DNA of 64,000 nt from Clostridium sartagoforme (GCF_004794105.1 NZ_SRYR01000006.1:62001-126000), one strand, 5' to 3'. Shown: positions 25,047 to 34,287, numbered from the stretch's first letter. Notes: generated from the sequence alone by a model not told the origin. A program made the numbers and translations.

Positions 25047-26612
25047 ATGGATACTATTTATATGCTTCCATTTTTTTTGAATAAGAACGGAAGTGACTTT
25101 ATTTATGATTTAAAAATGTCTAATGACTTTTTTAAGAGTCTAGAAAATTGTGATTATAAATTAATACTTATTTATAATCAAGGATGTTTCACCAATGAGG
25201 AACTAGACTATTATTTATCTAACTATAATATTAAATTTAAGATTTTAGGAAATGGAATAAATGAAGGAATAACCTTCTCAAGGCACTCTATGATAAATTT
25301 TATTAAGGAGAATTATAATGATACTAAATATGTTGCTGAAGTTCATTTAGATATGATATTTACACCTAATTGGGATAAACCATTAATTTACTTTTTAGAA
25401 AAGACTAAAGAGCCTATAGTATCTCCTAGAATAGTTTACTATGAAGATAATGAATATAAAGCAACGGGCAAAAAGGAGAGTTTTACTTTCCCTGAAGGGT
25501 TAGATGATAAGGTGAAGTTTATGGAATCTATTTGTGAGAATAGAGTGGATTACGGATTTGTACATCCAGTGATTCATAGATTTAATGCTTTAAAGAAAAT
25601 TAATGCCTATGATATAAACTTTTTAACAGGAAAGCAAGGTTATGAAGATGACAGTATAATATTGGGCTATAACTATTATATGGGTACTAAGGAAAACTGG
25701 GCACCGAAGATATACTATAAATCCTGTGTATATCATAAAACCATTGGGCAAAGAAATAAGCTTAAAGAGCTTAATGAAGATTTTGAGAAGAATTTAATCG
25801 GATTAAAAACTCAGTATGGAGCATATGGACAAAAGGAATTATCAAGGATTTATTCTAACAATGAGAGCTTTAAACTAAATTATGAAACTATGCTTGTAGA
25901 TAGAGATGCGGCATTACGATTAGAAGATATAAAGATATATTCTGATGATGTAAATAATAATTATAAAAGTTTAGATAACTATGAATCTAGATATATACTA
26001 AGAACTGATAATATTATGTATAAATCCATATTTGATATCCCTAAGGAGTGGTGGAGTAGATTTTATGAATATGGCTGGGCATCAAACTTTGCAAAGGAAG
26101 AAGATGTAGTTTTAGATGCAGGGTGTGGTATTATTCATCCATTTAAATATTACTTAGCTAGTATTTGTAGTGAAGTTCATGCAGTAGATTTAGATAAAAG
26201 AATAACAAGTAAAGAAGAAGTATTATTGGAGCATAAAAGCTGCTTTGGAGAAGATAGCGAGTATTTAGTCATGGAATATTTAGATCAAATGACCTTAAAA
26301 AATGAAAATTTAGCATCTTTAAGTTATGATGATGAAACCTTTGATAAGATATTTTGTATATCTGTCCTCCATTTATTAAGTGAGGTTTCCTTATTATCAG
26401 TTCTAACAGAAATAAGGAGAGTTCTTAAGAATAAGGGCCTACTAGTTATAACTGTAGATGTGCCAACTATAGATATAGAAAAGTTAGTAGAATCAATATA
26501 TGAAGCAGGGTTAGTAATAAAAAACAATTTATATCTTACAAGGTACAATAATAGTATTTATTCTGACTTATTTGATGGATTATACTGCTTTAGATTATTA
26601 GTTACAAAGTAA
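25047..26612 (+). CDS. Fused glycosyltransferase-like / SAM methyltransferase protein
   Basis: 521 residues, ATG behind AAGGAG. The N-terminal 280 residues resemble a GT2-like transferase (KLILIYNQG, FSRHSMINFI, VAEVHLDMIFTPNWD with a DxD-like acidic step, GYEDDSIILGYNY). Residues about 350-460 are a class I methyltransferase with motif I VVLDAGCGIIHPF, then VHAVDLD and DKIFCISVLHLLSEV, then NKGLLVITVDVP. It likely glycosylates and methylates a surface glycan or peptide, but it has no cell-surface gene neighbours. Confidence 0.75.
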   Translation: MDTIYMLPFFLNKNGSDFIYDLKMSNDFFKSLENCDYKLILIYNQGCFTNEELDYYLSNYNIKFKILGNGINEGITFSRHSMINFIKENYNDTKYVAEVHLDMIFTPNWDKPLIYFLEKTKEPIVSPRIVYYEDNEYKATGKKESFTFPEGLDDKVKFMESICENRVDYGFVHPVIHRFNALKKINAYDINFLTGKQGYEDDSIILGYNYYMGTKENWAPKIYYKSCVYHKTIGQRNKLKELNEDFEKNLIGLKTQYGAYGQKELSRIYSNNESFKLNYETMLVDRDAALRLEDIKIYSDDVNNNYKSLDNYESRYILRTDNIMYKSIFDIPKEWWSRFYEYGWASNFAKEEDVVLDAGCGIIHPFKYYLASICSEVHAVDLDKRITSKEEVLLEHKSCFGEDSEYLVMEYLDQMTLKNENLASLSYDDETFDKIFCISVLHLLSEVSLLSVLTEIRRVLKNKGLLVITVDVPTIDIEKLVESIYEAGLVIKNNLYLTRYNNSIYSDLFDGLYCFRLLVTK

Positions 26613-26634
26613 TTTAGAGATGAGCTTAAAAAAA

Positions 26635-26670
26635 ATATAGTTGTAAAGATTGTTGTCTTTGCAACTATAT
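26635..26670 (+). terminator. Hairpin between the fusion gene and the antiporter
   Basis: ATATAGTTG-AAAGA paired with TCTTT-CAACTATAT; only a partial T tract follows. Confidence 0.5.
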
Positions 26671-26720
26671 CGGTTTTATTGTATAATATAAATATATTAT
26701 TATAAGAAGAGGAGGGTTAT

Positions 26721-28139
26721 ATGGTAGAATTAATGATTATTTGTGGATTAATTTTACTAATCTGCATTTCGTCGAGCAAGATATTATACAGATTCGGGGT
26801 TCCAATGTTACTAATATTTATAGTACTTGGAATGCTATTTGGATCTGATGGACTAGTAGGTATATATTTTGATAATTATGATTTAACTAGTACTATATGT
26901 TCCTTGGCGTTAGTATTTATTATGTTTTATGGTGGCTTCGGTACTAATTGGAATATAGCAAGGAAGTCAGCAGTGCCATCAATATTAATGTCTAGCTTTG
27001 GAGTTATAATAACAGCTGGACTTACCGGATTATTTTGTTATTTTGTGTTAGGAACTAGTCTTTTAGAAGGGCTTTTAATAGGTGCTGTCGTTGGATCAAC
27101 AGATGCAGCTTCAGTATTCTCAATTTTACGTTCTCAAAAACTGAATTTAAAGGGAACATTAGCACCTCTACTAGAAATAGAAAGTGGAAGTAATGACCCA
27201 ATAGCTTATATGCTTACCATTATCATATTGACTTTAATGTCTAATGCAGGAGCATCACTAATATTACCAATGCTTATTAAGCAAATAGTGTTTGGTATAT
27301 TAGTTGGTAGTATTTTAGCTATACTTGCAGTGAAAATTATGAGAATGGTTAACTTTGAAGTAGAAGGTTTTTATACCATATATGTAACTGCTATAGCAAT
27401 ATTATCCTATGCTATTAGTGAGTATTTTGGTGGAAATGGATTCTTAAGTGTTTATATGGCAGGTATTATTATTGGAAATAGTAAAATACCACATAAAAAG
27501 AGTTTATATCACTTCTTTGATGGAGTATCTTGGATAATGCAAATAGCTCTATTCTTTATTTTAGGATTGCTATCATTCCCATCTAAACTACCTGAAGTTT
27601 TAGGAATATCTATAGTTATATCATTGTTTATGATGTTTGTTGCAAGACCATTAGCAACTTTTATAATATTAGATAGATTTGATTATTCAAATAAAGAAAA
27701 AGTATTTATATCATGGGTTGGATTAAGAGGCGCAGCATCAATTGCTTTTGCAATTTTTTCTGTAACATATGGAGTTAATATTGAAAATGATTTATTTCAT
27801 ATTATATTCTTTATAGCTCTATTCTCAGTAGGAATACAAGGTACATTAATTCCTATAGTTGCGAGAAAATTAGATTTAGTAGATGATAATACACCAGTAT
27901 TAAGGACTTTTAATGACTATAAGGAAGATAAAAAGACTAAGATTTTAGAAGTTAATATAGAGTCAGATAATAAATGGGCTGGTAAAAGTATTATGGATGC
28001 GGATATACCAGAAGAAGTTTTAATAGTTATGATAAGGCGAGCTGAAGAAGTCATAGTGCCTAAGGGGTCAACTGTAATCAATATAGATGATACTTTAGTT
28101 TTAGCTGCTAATAATTTTGATAACTTATTAATGAGCTAA
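26721..28139 (+). CDS. CPA1-family potassium/proton antiporter with TrkA-C domain
   Basis: 472 residues, ATG behind AAGAGGAGGG. Twelve or thirteen membrane segments, with VGSTDAASVFSILRS and SGSNDP (the ND ion-binding pair of NhaP-type antiporters) and SWVGLRGAASIAFAI. A cytosolic RCK_C/TrkA-C domain at residues about 395-470 (DADIPEEVLIVMIRR, VINIDDTLVLA) is the usual binding site of c-di-AMP in Firmicutes homologues. It exports K+ for osmotic and pH control. Single gene. Confidence 0.93.
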   Translation: MVELMIICGLILLICISSSKILYRFGVPMLLIFIVLGMLFGSDGLVGIYFDNYDLTSTICSLALVFIMFYGGFGTNWNIARKSAVPSILMSSFGVIITAGLTGLFCYFVLGTSLLEGLLIGAVVGSTDAASVFSILRSQKLNLKGTLAPLLEIESGSNDPIAYMLTIIILTLMSNAGASLILPMLIKQIVFGILVGSILAILAVKIMRMVNFEVEGFYTIYVTAIAILSYAISEYFGGNGFLSVYMAGIIIGNSKIPHKKSLYHFFDGVSWIMQIALFFILGLLSFPSKLPEVLGISIVISLFMMFVARPLATFIILDRFDYSNKEKVFISWVGLRGAASIAFAIFSVTYGVNIENDLFHIIFFIALFSVGIQGTLIPIVARKLDLVDDNTPVLRTFNDYKEDKKTKILEVNIESDNKWAGKSIMDADIPEEVLIVMIRRAEEVIVPKGSTVINIDDTLVLAANNFDNLLMS

Positions 28140-28276
28140 TACTTTATAAAAGGTTAAATAATTTAAAAAAATTATTTAATTTTCAAGGGAATATTGATGA
28201 AATTATCAATTTAGTTATTAGCTTATTTTAATTATAATTGAAAGAAAAGGGAATAATGAATTTATATAAATTAAAA

Positions 28277-28320
28277 GAGTTGTATCGAGATTATCTTAAT
28301 ATCTTGATACAACCTTTTTT
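28277..28320. terminator. Bidirectional terminator
   Basis: AGTTGTATC-AGAT paired with ATCTTGATACAAC, T run on the plus side; lies between the antiporter gene and the minus-strand rubredoxin gene. Confidence 0.75.
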
Positions 28321-28324
28321 CTTA

Positions 28325-28489
28325 TTAGTCGTCTAATAAATCAAATTCATCCTTAATGGCACCGCAAACAGGACAAACCCAATCATCTGGTAGGTCTTCA
28401 AAGGGAGTATCAGGATCTATTCCATTATCAGGATCACCGTACTCTGGATCATAAACATAAGTACAAGGAATACAAACAAATTTCTGCAT
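28325..28489 (-). CDS. Rubredoxin
   Basis: 54 residues, ATG with TTAGGAGG upstream. The iron-binding CxxC pairs are CIPC (Cys6, Cys9) and CPVC (Cys39, Cys42), with the rubredoxin core [12 protein letters not shown] and [11 protein letters not shown] between them. The usual Gly after the first CxxC is Thr (CIPCTYVYD). It carries electrons to rubrerythrin, superoxide reductase or oxygen-scavenging flavoproteins in the cytosol. A joined A-B repeat lies upstream in the same arrangement as at the rubrerythrin gene. Confidence 0.93.
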   Translation of the reverse strand: MQKFVCIPCTYVYDPEYGDPDNGIDPDTPFEDLPDDWVCPVCGAIKDEFDLLDD

Positions 28490-28572
28490 AATAAAGCCTC
28501 CTAATTTTGTTATACAATTAAAATGTATTGGGTATACAATGAAAATATGATATAAATTATTATAAATAAGTA

Positions 28573-28680
28573 TTATATATATGTTTCAATAAATAATCTA
28601 AATATTGAGTAATTACTTTATCTTTAGTGAAAAATATTTTTGAAAGTAAATTACATCAATTGAAAGCATATAGTTTTTAA
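28573..28680 (-). repeat. Repeat family A, copy 2, upstream of rubredoxin
   Basis: Read on the minus strand it begins TATATGCTTTCAATTGATG, continues TAATTTAC and ATATTTTTCACT, and ends TTATTTATTGAAACATATATA. These are the family A ends. It lies about 84 bases before the rubredoxin start, pointing towards it, and is joined to a B copy. Confidence 0.85.
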
Positions 28681-28683
28681 TTT

Positions 28684-28777
28684 CTATATAAGTTTTTTGT
28701 GTAATTGCCTAACTAAAATATTTTGAGTATAAAATATAACTAAATAGAATGCAAAAATTTTATTACAACTTATATAC
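28684..28777 (-). repeat. Repeat family B, joined to the A copy upstream of rubredoxin
   Basis: On the minus strand it runs from TATATAAGTTGTAATAAAAT through TTTTAGTTAGGCAATTACAC to AAAAAACTTATATAG and runs straight into repeat A. The order B then A is the same as before rubrerythrin at 55.4 kb. Confidence 0.8.
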
Positions 28778-28811
28778 ATATAAATTATTAAATTGAAAGA
28801 AGGTGAAAGGC

Positions 28812-29114
28812 TTGGGAAGAAAAACTAGTAAGAATAATGATTTACTTAGTAGTGTCAGAAAAGATACATCACCAAAGGTATATTCATTATTAGTAGACTT
28901 AGTTAATGATAATAGAGAAGATTTAGCAGAAATAGTAATTAAAATAGATTATTTATTAGAGTACACTAGTGCATGTATCCGTCAAAAGGACTTTAATGAA
29001 GCTAAGGAAACTATAAAGAGTGTAGAATCTAGGATGAATATTTTAGAAAAAGAAAACATTGATATGGAATATCTAAAACACTTATATGAAGGCATAAGGA
29101 AGAAATGCAAATAA
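28812..29114 (+). CDS. Small helical protein of unknown function
   Basis: 100 residues if the TTG at 28812 is used (GAAAGAAGGTG seven bases upstream); a GTG at 28803 is also possible. The protein is almost all helix and highly charged, with heptad-like spacing (DLAEIVIKIDYLLEYTSACI, FNEAKETIKSVESRMNILEK). It may be an alpha-hairpin or TPR-like adaptor. I do not recognise it. Its stop is followed at once by a terminator shared with the converging helicase gene. Confidence 0.65.
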   Translation: MGRKTSKNNDLLSSVRKDTSPKVYSLLVDLVNDNREDLAEIVIKIDYLLEYTSACIRQKDFNEAKETIKSVESRMNILEKENIDMEYLKHLYEGIRKKCK

Positions 29115-29139
29115 AAAAAGCTGCCCTTGGGCAGCTTTT
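29114..29139. terminator. Bidirectional terminator
   Basis: A perfect AAAAGCTGCCC/GGGCAGCTTTT stem with a two-base gap, between converging genes. Confidence 0.88.
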
Positions 29140-29142
29140 AAA

Positions 29143-30723
29143 CTATCTTCTTTTCTTATTTCTATTTGCGACTTCTATATTAACTTTTCTCTTATTTAAC
29201 TTAAGTCCCATACATTTATTTATAACCTTATCTTTAACATCTGGAGCTATATTTACAAAAGAGAAGTTTTCTAATATATCAATATCTCCGATTGATGAAG
29301 GTTTAACTCTTGCAGTATCCTTAATGAAATTTACTAAAGACTTAGGATTTATTCCATCTCTTCTACCTACTGATAAGAATAAACGTACATCTTCAGATTT
29401 TGGAGCTTCTAATACATCAGATGAATAAGTATCCATAAGATCGCTATTGAATTTGCTCTTAATTAAAGCTGCAATTATTTCAACAGAATCAAATTTCTCT
29501 GATAGCTCTTGAGCTACAGGAAGGAATTTATCGTAATCTGAATCATTAATAGTATCACTTACATCCTTTAATATAGTTTTTGATTTACTAGCGAATATAT
29601 CATTAACAGTAGGGATAGGTCTTCTAGTTATATCACCCTTAGTTACTGTTTTAATTTGCTTAAGCATTGAATATTCTTTTGGAGAAACTAAAGAATATGC
29701 CGTTCCTTCTCTATTAGCTCTACCAGTTCTTCCTATTCTATGAACATAGCTTTCAACATCCTGAGGTAAATCATAGTTAATTACGTGAGTAATACCTTCT
29801 ACGTCTATTCCTCTTGCAGCTACATCAGTTGCAACTAAGAAGTTTAAAGAACCTTCTTTAAATTTCTTTAAAGTTCTTAATCTATGAGCTTGAGACATGT
29901 CTCCATGCATTCCTTCTACTATGTAACCTCTTGATTGCATTCCTTCTACTAACTCATCAACACCTTTTTTAGTTCTACAGAATATGATTGCAGAAGAAGG
30001 AGTATCAAAGTCTAAAACTCTACAAAGAGCTTCAAATCTAGTTTTATGTGATACTTCATAGAAACTTTGACTGATTTTTGAAACAGTCATTGAAGTCTTC
30101 TTTATAGCAATATGCTTAGCATCATCTTTCATGTATCTCTTAGCAAGTCTTTTTATTTGATCTGGCATAGTTGCAGAGAATAGAAGTGTTTGCCTTTCAC
30201 TTGGAAGTTTTTTAATAATATCTTCTAAATCATCTATAAAGCCCATGTTTAGCATTTCATCCGCTTCATCTAAAACTAAGAATTTAATCTTATCTAACTT
30301 TATAGTTCCTCTTTTAATATGGTCTAAAACTCTACCAGGAGTTCCAACTACTATATTAATATTTCTTTTTAAAGCTCTAATCTGATTAGTTATTGGATCT
30401 CCTCCGTAAATAGGTAATATTCCTAACTCATCATACTTAGCTAATCTTTTAAGTTCATCATTAACTTGTATAGCTAACTCTCTAGTTGGTGCTAATATTA
30501 TTGCACTAAGTCCGTCTTTTTTTGATATATTATTAATTATTCCACATCCAAAAGCAGCAGTTTTTCCAGTTCCAGTTTGAGCTTGCCCTATAAGGTCATA
30601 TCCTTCGATGGCAACAGGTATAGCCTCAGCCTGAATTTGTGATGGCTCTTCAAACCCTAAATCAGTTATTGATTTCAGTAAGGTTTCCTTAAGCCCTAAG
30701 TTACTAAATTTAATTTCGTTCAT
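29143..30723 (-). CDS. DbpA/CshA-type DEAD-box RNA helicase
   Basis: 526 residues. Motifs in order: Q motif, AQTGTGKTAAFG, PTRELAIQV, VLDEADEMLNMGF, FSATMP, IIFCRTKKGVDEL, VATDVAARGIDVEGI and HRIGRTGRANREG. Residues about 440-520 form a DbpA-type RNA-binding domain (LFLSVGRRDGINPKSLVNFI, RKVNIEVA) and a basic tail, which in DbpA binds 23S rRNA hairpin 92. It likely acts in ribosome assembly or mRNA turnover. Single gene, minus strand. Confidence 0.95.
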   Translation of the reverse strand: MNEIKFSNLGLKETLLKSITDLGFEEPSQIQAEAIPVAIEGYDLIGQAQTGTGKTAAFGCGIINNISKKDGLSAIILAPTRELAIQVNDELKRLAKYDELGILPIYGGDPITNQIRALKRNINIVVGTPGRVLDHIKRGTIKLDKIKFLVLDEADEMLNMGFIDDLEDIIKKLPSERQTLLFSATMPDQIKRLAKRYMKDDAKHIAIKKTSMTVSKISQSFYEVSHKTRFEALCRVLDFDTPSSAIIFCRTKKGVDELVEGMQSRGYIVEGMHGDMSQAHRLRTLKKFKEGSLNFLVATDVAARGIDVEGITHVINYDLPQDVESYVHRIGRTGRANREGTAYSLVSPKEYSMLKQIKTVTKGDITRRPIPTVNDIFASKSKTILKDVSDTINDSDYDKFLPVAQELSEKFDSVEIIAALIKSKFNSDLMDTYSSDVLEAPKSEDVRLFLSVGRRDGINPKSLVNFIKDTARVKPSSIGDIDILENFSFVNIAPDVKDKVINKCMGLKLNKRKVNIEVANRNKKRR

Positions 30724-30926
30724 TCAAAATCCTCTTTCTATTTCCTAAATAATTTATAATTAAACATAAATGTTATTATATTTCTAAATATTATTATATT
30801 TTTATTCTTAACTAACTTAGTATACACTATAATTGAGAAATATGCTCGTATTATTTATTAGTAAATTAAGTTATTTTGCAAAAATTTATAAAAAGTTAAT
30901 AAGTAAACCTTTAGGAGGAGGGAATT

Positions 30927-31484
30927 ATGATTAATTTTAAAGAGATATTATACTATTCTAAATTAAATACTGAAATTATTGGAGAAATAATAATAGTAAA
31001 AAGTGATATGGGACTAAAAAGAATTGAAATAATTGAAGATTCCTTTAAAAAGTTTAAAAATAATTGTGATTTAAAAGAAATTACTTTAGTTGAAAGTATT
31101 AAAGAATGCAGCGATGTAGCTGAGCAAATTAATGAGTACTTTAATGGAGAGAGAAGTCAGTTCGATTTAAAAATAGATTTATCAGGAACAGAGTTTAGAA
31201 AAAGGGTTTGGGAAGAATTATTGAAAATACCTTATGGAGAATCAAGAAGCTATAGTGATATAGCAAAAGCCATAGGTAAAGATAAAGCAGTAAGAGCTAT
31301 AGGTCAGGCAAATAAATCTAATCCAATTCCAATAATAATACCTTGCCATAGAGTTATAGGTAAGAATAAAAAGTTAATTGGATATGCAGGAAATCATACT
31401 GACATTCAAGAAAAGCTTCTTAATTTTGAAAAAAGTAACAAGGAATATATAAATAATAGGTGCTGTCGCACAATGAAAAATTAA
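30927..31484 (+). CDS. ogt: Methylated-DNA-protein cysteine methyltransferase
   Basis: 185 residues, ATG behind TAGGAGGAGGG. The active-site PCHRVIGKNKKLIGYAGN motif carries the acceptor Cys; SYSDIAKAIGKDKAVRAIGQA is the DNA-binding helix. It repairs O6-alkylguanine by one-time alkyl transfer. The last residues (NRCCRTMKN) are encoded by a family C repeat (GGTGCTGTCGCACAATG), so the native stop has been lost and the end of the gene rewritten by the insertion. Confidence 0.94.
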   Translation: MINFKEILYYSKLNTEIIGEIIIVKSDMGLKRIEIIEDSFKKFKNNCDLKEITLVESIKECSDVAEQINEYFNGERSQFDLKIDLSGTEFRKRVWEELLKIPYGESRSYSDIAKAIGKDKAVRAIGQANKSNPIPIIIPCHRVIGKNKKLIGYAGNHTDIQEKLLNFEKSNKEYINNRCCRTMKN

Positions 31485-31508
31485 TTTGGGCTGTTTGCGT
31501 GACAGCCC
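31459..31508 (+). repeat. Repeat family C, copy 3, overlapping the ogt stop
   Basis: Starts GGTGCTGTCGCACAATG inside ogt and ends in the hairpin GGGCTGT-TTGCGTG-ACAGCCC (31488-31508). It is shorter than the other copies and lacks the central core. Confidence 0.65.
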
Positions 31509-31544
31509 TATATAAGATTAGTAATATTTCTTTATGATAATATA

Positions 31545-31943
31545 TCAATTTTCAACATCAATTAAATTACTAATATATTCTGTCTTGCCAGTTAATACAT
31601 CATCATAAAAAGATTGTTTATTATCAATAAAATCAATACATTCATTAAGTTCTTTAATTCTGTTTAATAAGGATTCCTTTGATTTGTTAAGCATCTCTTT
31701 TCTTTCTGGAATTGTAGAGGGACCTTCCATACAGTAATTCATATATAACTTCATATCTTTAATAGTCATTCCACATTTTCTTAGACATTGTAGTCCTTTT
31801 AGCCATGCGATATTTTTTTCATTAAATTTACGATAATTATTTTTATCCCTTTGGACATTAGGCACTAGACCTTCTTTGCAATAAAATTTCAACGTTTCAT
31901 AAGATATTCCAACGAGTTCACATGCCTCTTTAGTTGTATACAT
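31545..31943 (-). CDS. MerR-family transcriptional regulator
   Basis: 132 residues, with AGGAGGTAATTTC just before the ATG. The winged helix is TTKEACELVGISYETLKFYCKEGLVP split by its turn; a coiled coil follows (LLNRIKELNECIDFID). AdhR-like members sense aldehydes. It is divergent from an aldo/keto reductase gene, and a MerR-type promoter with a 17-bp dyad lies between them, so it likely activates the reductase gene. Confidence 0.92.
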   Translation of the reverse strand: MYTTKEACELVGISYETLKFYCKEGLVPNVQRDKNNYRKFNEKNIAWLKGLQCLRKCGMTIKDMKLYMNYCMEGPSTIPERKEMLNKSKESLLNRIKELNECIDFIDNKQSFYDDVLTGKTEYISNLIDVEN

Positions 31944-31977
31944 GAAATTACCTCCTAATTTAAAAAATAAAAAACTC

Positions 31978-32008
31978 TTGCTAGGTAGTAACTACCTACT
32001 GGTAACAT
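31978..32008 (+). promoter_or_regulatory. MerR-type promoter and operator of the aldo/keto reductase gene
   Basis: TTGCTA (31978-31983), 19-base spacer, TAACAT (32003-32008). The perfect dyad TAGGTAGTAACTACCTA (31982-31998) sits between the boxes. This is the MerR activator layout, in the gap between the divergent merR and reductase genes. Confidence 0.85.
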
Positions 32009-32050
32009 TATTATAAGATTAAAAATAATAAAAATAAAGGAGAAATTAAA

Positions 32051-32896
32051 ATGGAATATGTAAGCTTAAATAATGGTGTGAAAATGCCATCAGTTGGATT
32101 TGGAGTTTTTCAAATCACAGATAAAGAAGAATGTGTTAGAGTTGTATTAGATGCTATTGATGTAGGTTACCGTTTAATTGATACAGCACAAGCTTATGGT
32201 AACGAAGAAGCTGTTGGAGAGGCTATCACTAAGTCATCAGTGCCGAGGGAAGAGCTATTTATAACAACTAAAGTATGGATTGGTAATAGTGGCTATGAAA
32301 AAGCCAAAGCATCTATTGAATCTTCTTTAAAGAAAATGAAATTAGATTATTTGGATTTAGTATTAATTCATCAACCAGTAAATGATTACTATGGAACGTA
32401 TAGAGCTATGCAAGATTTATATAAAGAAGGAAAAATCAAAGCAATAGGAGTATCAAATTTTTATCCAGATCGTTTAGTTGATTTAGCTTTATTTAATGAG
32501 GTAAAACCAGCAGTAAATCAGATTGAGATTAATCCATTTCACCAACAATTAGATGCACAGACTTTTAATCAAAAATATAATGTGCAACTACAAGCATGGG
32601 CTCCTTTTGCTGAGGGGAAAAATGGAATGTTTGAAAATCAGGATTTAAAAACGATAGGAGATAAATATAATAAATCAGTTGCGCAAGTTATTTTAAGATG
32701 GTTACTTCAAAGAGGAATCGTTCCATTAGCTAAAACAGTTAATAAGGAAAGGATGCTACAGAATATAGATGTTTTTAATTTTGAGTTAAGTGAAGATGAT
32801 ATGAATAAAATATCTTCTTTAGATAAAAAAGAAAGTTCTTTCTTTAATCATCAAGAAGCATCAGCAGTAGAAATGTTAGCAAGTCTTGTTAGATAG
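32051..32896 (+). CDS. Aldo/keto reductase
   Basis: 281 residues, ATG behind AAAGGAGAAA. AKR5-like: GFGVFQITD, the catalytic Asp/Tyr in DTAQAYGNEEAVG, the Lys in FITTKVW, the His in VLIHQPV, and NADPH contacts near the C-terminus (IVPLAKTVNKERM). It reduces toxic aldehydes or dicarbonyls such as methylglyoxal. Its promoter is controlled by the divergent MerR regulator. Confidence 0.94.
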   Translation: MEYVSLNNGVKMPSVGFGVFQITDKEECVRVVLDAIDVGYRLIDTAQAYGNEEAVGEAITKSSVPREELFITTKVWIGNSGYEKAKASIESSLKKMKLDYLDLVLIHQPVNDYYGTYRAMQDLYKEGKIKAIGVSNFYPDRLVDLALFNEVKPAVNQIEINPFHQQLDAQTFNQKYNVQLQAWAPFAEGKNGMFENQDLKTIGDKYNKSVAQVILRWLLQRGIVPLAKTVNKERMLQNIDVFNFELSEDDMNKISSLDKKESSFFNHQEASAVEMLASLVR

Positions 32897-32908
32897 GGGG
32901 AAGGGCTT

Positions 32909-33490
32909 ATGAAAAAAACATTATACTTAATGAGACATGGACAAACACTTTTTAATTTTAGAAGAAAAGTTCAAGGATGGTGTGATTCTCCATTAACTAA
33001 TTTAGGAATTAGACAAGCGGTCATTGCTGGTGAATATTTTAAAAGAAATAACATAACTTTTGATCATGCATATTCATCTACATCTGAAAGAGCTTGTGAT
33101 ACATTAGAATATGTTGCGAAGATTCCATATACAAGAGTAAAGGGACTTAAGGAATGGAATTTTGGAACCTTTGAAGGGGAAAGCGAAGACTTAAATCCAC
33201 CATTACCCTACAGAGATTTTTTTGTTAAGTATGGTGGTGAAGATGAATTTGAATTGAGAAATAGAGTAGTAGAAACTCTTAGTTCAATTATGAAAAATGA
33301 TGATCACCATACAGTTTTAGCTGTTTCTCATGGAGCTGCTTGTCGTCAATTTATGATGCATTGGGCTTATAATAGTGATATTAATCAAAAAGAAAGGCTA
33401 GATAACTGTTGTATATTAAAGTTTGAATTTGAGAATGAAGAGTTTAAATTACTAGAAATAATAAATCATGATTTTAGCAAATTATATTAA
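32909..33490 (+). CDS. Histidine phosphatase family protein
   Basis: 193 residues, 12 bases after the reductase gene, so likely one operon. Catalytic RHG motif LMRHGQTLFNFRRKVQGW, then SSTSERACDT, EWNFGTFEGE and VSHGAACRQF with the second His. Such enzymes dephosphorylate sugar phosphates or phosphoglycerate-like substrates. The exact substrate is unknown. Confidence 0.93.
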   Translation: MKKTLYLMRHGQTLFNFRRKVQGWCDSPLTNLGIRQAVIAGEYFKRNNITFDHAYSSTSERACDTLEYVAKIPYTRVKGLKEWNFGTFEGESEDLNPPLPYRDFFVKYGGEDEFELRNRVVETLSSIMKNDDHHTVLAVSHGAACRQFMMHWAYNSDINQKERLDNCCILKFEFENEEFKLLEIINHDFSKLY

Positions 33491-33506
33491 AAGGTATAAA
33501 TTAATA

Positions 33507-33535
33507 AAAGTCGGCAAAATTGCCGACTTTTATTT
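33507..33535. terminator. Terminator
   Basis: AAAGTCGGCAA/TTGCCGACTTT stem with T-rich flank between converging genes. Confidence 0.85.
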
Positions 33536-33558
33536 TACAGTTTTATTATGAATTCATT

Positions 33559-34287
33559 TTAAGCTTTATGAAGTTGATTTTTAATAATTTCATAAACCTT
33601 CTTAGGTAATGCATCTTGTTCTTCCTTACTTAAGTCAGCAGTTTCTATAGCTGGATGTATATAAAGATTAACAGTTGCTGGTTTTAAAGTCCATTTTCGC
33701 TTATTAGTTTCCATAATTCTATAAGATCCATCCATAGTAACAGGAACTATAGGACATTTAGATTTAGTTGCAAGCTTAAAGCTTCCAGCTTTAAATTCTC
33801 CCATATTATTTCCCTTACTTCTAGTTCCTTCTGGAAAAATAACTAGTGAGTGACCAGACTTAAGAATCTTAATACCATGAACGATAGCTTCTCCAGCTTT
33901 TCTTATATTGCTTCTATCCATAAATACACAATACATGTATTCCATCCAAGTTCTTACACCAGGTATTTTCTTTACTTCTATTTTAGATACAAAACCTTTT
34001 AATCCAGGTATTTGACTCATATAAATTGGAATATCAAAATTTCCTTGGTGATTTCCTATATATAATACATTTTTATCCTTAGGTAAGTTTTCTACACCAT
34101 GAACAATTACCTTAACTCCAGCTACTTTTAAAAGTGTTTTAGCCCACAGTGTAGTAACTTTGTAAACTAAAGCATCTCTTTTCTCTATTTCACCTTTTTT
34201 ATCTAGCATTTTAGTTCTAATTAATGCAGGTATGGTTAAAATTATAGTTCCAAAGAACACAATATACCAAACTATAGATCTAAGCAT
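33559..34287 (-). CDS. plsC: 1-acyl-sn-glycerol-3-phosphate acyltransferase
   Basis: 242 residues with an N-terminal membrane segment. Acyltransferase motifs are NHQGNFDIPI (the HxxxxD step reads HQGNFD), DRSNIRKAGE and FPEGTRSKG, then PIVPVTMDG. It makes phosphatidic acid for membrane lipid synthesis at the inner face of the membrane. Single gene; the tRNA-Arg gene lies upstream on the other strand. Confidence 0.93.
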   Translation of the reverse strand: MLRSIVWYIVFFGTIILTIPALIRTKMLDKKGEIEKRDALVYKVTTLWAKTLLKVAGVKVIVHGVENLPKDKNVLYIGNHQGNFDIPIYMSQIPGLKGFVSKIEVKKIPGVRTWMEYMYCVFMDRSNIRKAGEAIVHGIKILKSGHSLVIFPEGTRSKGNNMGEFKAGSFKLATKSKCPIVPVTMDGSYRIMETNKRKWTLKPATVNLYIHPAIETADLSKEEQDALPKKVYEIIKNQLHKA

